A stretch of 64,000 bases of DNA from Opisthocomus hoazin (lineage: Eukaryota > Chordata > Aves > Opisthocomiformes > Opisthocomidae): the NCBI RefSeq assembly GCF_030867145.1, contig NC_134419.1, forward strand, positions 6,723,501 through 6,787,500, given 5' to 3'. A program made the translations under genes and the position numbers. Positions 60,480 to 64,000 of the stretch are shown here, in pieces; the first letter of the stretch is position 1, and each line of letters begins with the position of its first letter. The notes below the pieces were generated by a model, which worked only from the letters and a program-made list of their open reading frames with translations, ran no database searches and had not been told where the DNA came from.

Positions 60480-61240
60480 CTCCTGCTAATGGTTTTTCAT
60501 ACATACATTGTATGCTGTTAAATTTCACTCCATTTCTGTTATGCCAGTTGTCACAGTTTCTATTTCTTTCCCTATATGAGCCTTTAATCCTCTTCTGTAT
60601 TAGTAATATCTCTCAGTGTTTGCTTTCAGCAAAATTTCATCAGTATACTCTTTTTGTGTCACAATCATTACTGGGAATATTAAACAAGACAGATTCCAAT
60701 ACTGATCCTTTAAGAATTACAGTAATAACCTCCCTCCAGACAAGAGTTGCTCTTCTAGCTCAACCAGAGATTTTTCCTGCTTTGGCATTTTATTCACAAC
60801 TTACTTTACAGAAGCCTAATAGATAGGATCTACAGCACTTTCTACTGATTAAAGGCAGTGCTTTTAATCAACAGAAATATAGTCACTCAATCTGCTTTAC
60901 CGTTGGTAAACTTAGATTGCATTTTGTCCCATTTTCCATTTATGTCTACTTACGTAAATGTTTTTCTTAAAAATACTTTCTAGAGCCTTGAATATTGTTG
61001 AGGTCACTCTAATGTTTTCTGGTTATCCTTTTTTCAACTTTCTGAAATACAAGCAAGAGGTTTGCTTCTGAGTAGTGACATGCTACCAGTTGGCAGCTTT
61101 GTTAAAAATCCTTCCTGCTGGAGATGCAATTTCATGTGCCCGTTCTTTCAGAACCCAGGGACAGAGATTATCCTGTCCCTCCAATTTCAGTGCTTTAAGC
61201 TCTTTGAGTTTTTCTTCTACTTCATATATGATAATTTCCA
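60480..61240 (-). mobile_element. Ancient CR1/L2-clade LINE reverse-transcriptase relic
   Basis: Translated on the - strand in shifting frames, this segment carries a series of non-LTR reverse-transcriptase blocks in the right order: VLKERAHEIASPAGRIFNK (about 61090-61160), NIRVTSTIFKALES (about 60968-61020), WREV ... GSVLESVLFNIPSND (about 60668-60740), and a decayed FNS-C segment after W-H-N (about 60490-60550). These correspond to family blocks VLKELA-EIA, N-RPVSLTS-KILE, GSVLGPVLFNI-IND and LKFN--KC. Frames are broken several times, so it is a molecular fossil, much older than the two avian CR1 copies. Confidence 0.75.
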
Positions 61241-63889
61241 TTTCTATATCCTCATTCCATTTACATATTACATTTTTCTGGATAGTTTTATCTTTAATTG
61301 CAAAGTGCCTGGCAAAGCAATTCTTATTAGGATTTATTTTCATAATAAAGGTCCTCTGATAAATCACAATTCTATGTGAATTAGTAGGCTTTGCCACAAT
61401 AAATAAAAAAACCTATAGTTTAGGGGCTTGTGGTGTTTTTTACAGCTAATTCTATACATAAACTTTACTGTGAAAGGAAAGAAAGAGTTGTACATCCACG
61501 CATGTGATAGTGCTATCACAATGTTACTACTATCAGACCATGCACTGTTTAGAATACAAATGGATCTGAACATAACTGGATTTGTGAAGTGGAAATGGCA
61601 GAACTGAACAGAAAACACTGCAATTAAATGACTTGCAGGATTAGGGATTTCAGTCTGTTATCAGATTATTTAATTCAGGAGCCTGCACCGCATCCATCTG
61701 AGCTTCACAGGACAGAGTCAGGGTTTTTGGAAATTAGAAAACTTCACAGATGGGAGTTCACCATTGTGGGTGACTTCTCCGGGGCTAAAGTGAGATACTT
61801 CCCAGGTGGGGTGAGTTCCTGTGGGCTGTTTAGGAAACGGTTATAAGTACTCTGAGGGTTTTCCAGGGTAAGGTTGATAAGAGCCCCTGGGCTAAGGCTG
61901 TGGATTAGGATAGTATAATTTTCAGTAATTTGTCCTAACAAATGGACAATTGATAAACAGTCTCTTTCTTCTGTATTTGTCATATGATAACTAGCTTTCA
62001 CCTTGAGCTACCTGCGTACTGGCCCTAGATACTCAGAAAGTGGGTGTGGGCAAATGACTACTCCATCAGCCTTGGGTTATCAGAGTACCTGATGCAGAGA
62101 AACCCACATAAAGAAAAAATGAGATACAGGCCTTATAAGGAGATCCTGGGATATCCTGATTTATTTTTTCTCAAATTGTGCCTGTATCTGATTTTCTGTG
62201 TGCAAATTATTGAGTATCTATAACATCATGTACAAAGTTTATGTACTGTGTATCTAATAACAAGGAAATAAGGAAAATTGCAAGACTATGTTGCCTGGGA
62301 GAAAATTACACATAAGTCTGAAAGTAAGATCTAAAGAAATTATATTAAGGAAAAAAATTATTATTATTAATTTTCTCAGTTTGAACTCTGTGCACTTGTG
62401 TATGAAAAATGACAAAGCAAAGTGTCTCCCTTTTACATTCATTTCCATGATGAAAGTGGGGTTCACAGGGAGAAAAGCATGAAAACAAAAAGGTGAAGAG
62501 CAGAGTATGTGGTGAAGAAAGACAGACCAGAAATGGAATGAATGAGGAATAATTTAGAAAGAAAATGTATGCCTGAGAAAAAAATGAAAAAGAGGGAATG
62601 AATATGTGTAGGAGCAGAAAAAAGAATGGAGGTTAGATTTACAGAATTAAGTGAAAATGAGAGATATTGTGCTGAGGGGTTTCAGCCTGATTTTGATCAG
62701 TCCTACAGCAGATGATTAACAGAAAAATAAAATTTATGTGGGGCACTGAAGGAGGAGGGAATTTCTGTTTTTAATTTTTTTATGCTTATAATAAGGCTTC
62801 CAGAGTATAGCAATGTATTGTTAATAAAAGTTACTATAGATGATCCTAATTCATTGGGCAGAAAGCCTTTGCATTGGTCACATGGACCTGGATAACAATA
62901 CAAGCATTCTAGCGAGTCATGAAACAATAGACTTGTCGCTCAGAAAGAATTGCCCTCTAAAGCCTGTTACCTGGCGTCCAAACAGAGCAATCGGCAATGT
63001 AACGCTAACAGTCCTCGTGCTGTTGATGTTTACACGTGCAGTTTAGGCAGACTTAAACCAAGCAGAAGCGAGGATAAACTTCTTCCAACGAAGATTCAAA
63101 GTTTGAACTGGTTGATATGCATCTCCTTCACAAAAGACTATTGGAAGCAAAAATAATTAAAGACAAAATCTGGCCTTATTTATGATCATTTTAGACTGAT
63201 GTAATGCAGAAGAGTCTGCTCTGACTTTTCACCAAAGTTAATAAACCCCCAAAGCTCTGCTTCATTTAATGAAATTACACTAAATTGATATCAGTATGGT
63301 CAACAGCAAAGAAAAACTCTTAAAAGAATCATACCAGTGTGTTTTTTCAGCAGGGCAGAATCTGGCTCACAGATGTTCACGTGGAGGCAGATGGCATGCA
63401 TACGTAATACATGTACAGGACAGATATTCAGCCATATACAATGACTGTTAAAAGCATAACTGGGTTTCCCAGAAGACTTAAAAGGAGGGTTTCAGTATAC
63501 TCAGATATTTTTTTCCAAAGTTTGGTGCCCCACTAAGTCTTTTCAGATATCAGAGTGACTTGATTGTAAAGACAAGGAACATCCCGAACTGTGGTATTTT
63601 CTGAAAGACAAGCCTCTTTCTACGTAAACATGTAACTGTGGCACAGATTACCTGGAAATTTCAGTCAAAATGCTGTGGAGGAAACCATAAGCACAGGTGA
63701 CTCCTTCTCACATTCAGCCCCTCAAAATCTCCTGCCTTTCAAGTCATTGCATTGCTGCCTGGGTCACCTCACTCTCTGCCGTTCTTTGTGTCTGAATAAT
63801 GAAAGCCTAGATTAAACAAATACAGTATTTTCATGTAAAGAAGACAGCACTGTAGCAGCAGAAAGCTCTGCCTGCTGCCCTCTGCCCAC
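61241..63889. other. Intergenic, no supported gene
   Basis: AT-rich sequence with a purine-rich stretch at about 62460-62680. The short open frames show no recognisable similarity. Nothing definable was seen. Confidence 0.55.
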
Positions 63890-64000
63890 TGTCTCCCTCA
63901 CGGTGCTCCTTCCCTGCCCTGCAGCGCAGCCGCCATTTTGCTGTGCAGGAGGAGGTGTGATGGCGGAGCATTCCCCCCACAGCCATCAGCTGAGTCTCTC
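63890..64000. promoter_or_regulatory. GC-rich edge with YY1 motifs, possible start of a promoter
   Basis: The last 110 bases turn abruptly GC-richer. They contain GCCGCCATTTTG (63929-63940), a full YY1 motif reading CAAAATGGCGGC on the - strand, and a second GATGGCGGA on the + strand about 20 bases later (63959-63967). Such motifs cluster at start sites of vertebrate genes. The window ends before this can be resolved. Confidence 0.3.

Noticed and set aside
1..64000. CRISPR arrays, operons, insertion sequences, phage or plasmid features
   Set aside because: The sequence is clearly vertebrate nuclear DNA; no regularly spaced repeats or bacterial gene arrangement occur.

Overview
This is a vertebrate nuclear genome window, almost certainly from a bird. 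It has widely spaced short exons with GT-AG introns, AT-rich non-coding DNA, and 5'-truncated CR1 LINEs of the avian type, whose 3' ends are 8-bp repeats of the ATTCTGTG/CACAGAAT kind. There is no prokaryotic gene organisation. Nearly all long open frames are chance frames. Only two protein-coding genes can be supported, both from splice structure plus recognisable protein sequence.

Layout. Positions 1-6.3 kb hold the 3' end of GLIS1 (Kruppel-like zinc-finger transcription factor, + strand): one internal exon (2091-2258), a 3.6 kb intron, and the last coding exon (5822-5958) followed by a 3' UTR with an AATAAA at 6242. Positions 6.3-41.8 kb are intergenic: a GC-richer part (6.5-9.3 kb), long AT-rich stretches, old repeats (MIR, CR1/L3-like pieces, a fold-back element) and an isolated CpG island at about 36.34-36.99 kb. 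A 0.95 kb CR1 (+) begins about 100 bp beyond the island. Positions 41.8-50.6 kb hold a complete DMRTB1 (DMRT6) gene on the - strand: four coding exons (50532-50142, 48475-48243, 46611-46467, 43246-43140) that join in phase to a 291-residue DM-domain protein, with a TATA box at 50595-50589. Positions 50.6-64 kb are intergenic, with a second CR1 (-, 52.72-53.31 kb), an ancient LINE reverse-transcriptase relic (-, 60.48-61.24 kb), and a GC-rich, YY1-motif-bearing edge at the very end that may be the start of another promoter.

How it fits together. GLIS1 and DMRTB1 lie tail to tail, the arrangement I recall for human 1p32. This supports calling the first gene GLIS1 rather than GLIS3. Both encode DNA-binding transcription regulators, and DMRTB1 belongs to the sex/germ-cell DM family. 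The orphan CpG island, an antisense TATA/ATG/splice-donor arrangement inside DMRTB1 intron 1, and the inverted CR1 pair flanking the DMRTB1 coding region are the items most worth a second look. I found no evidence of a novel multi-gene system.
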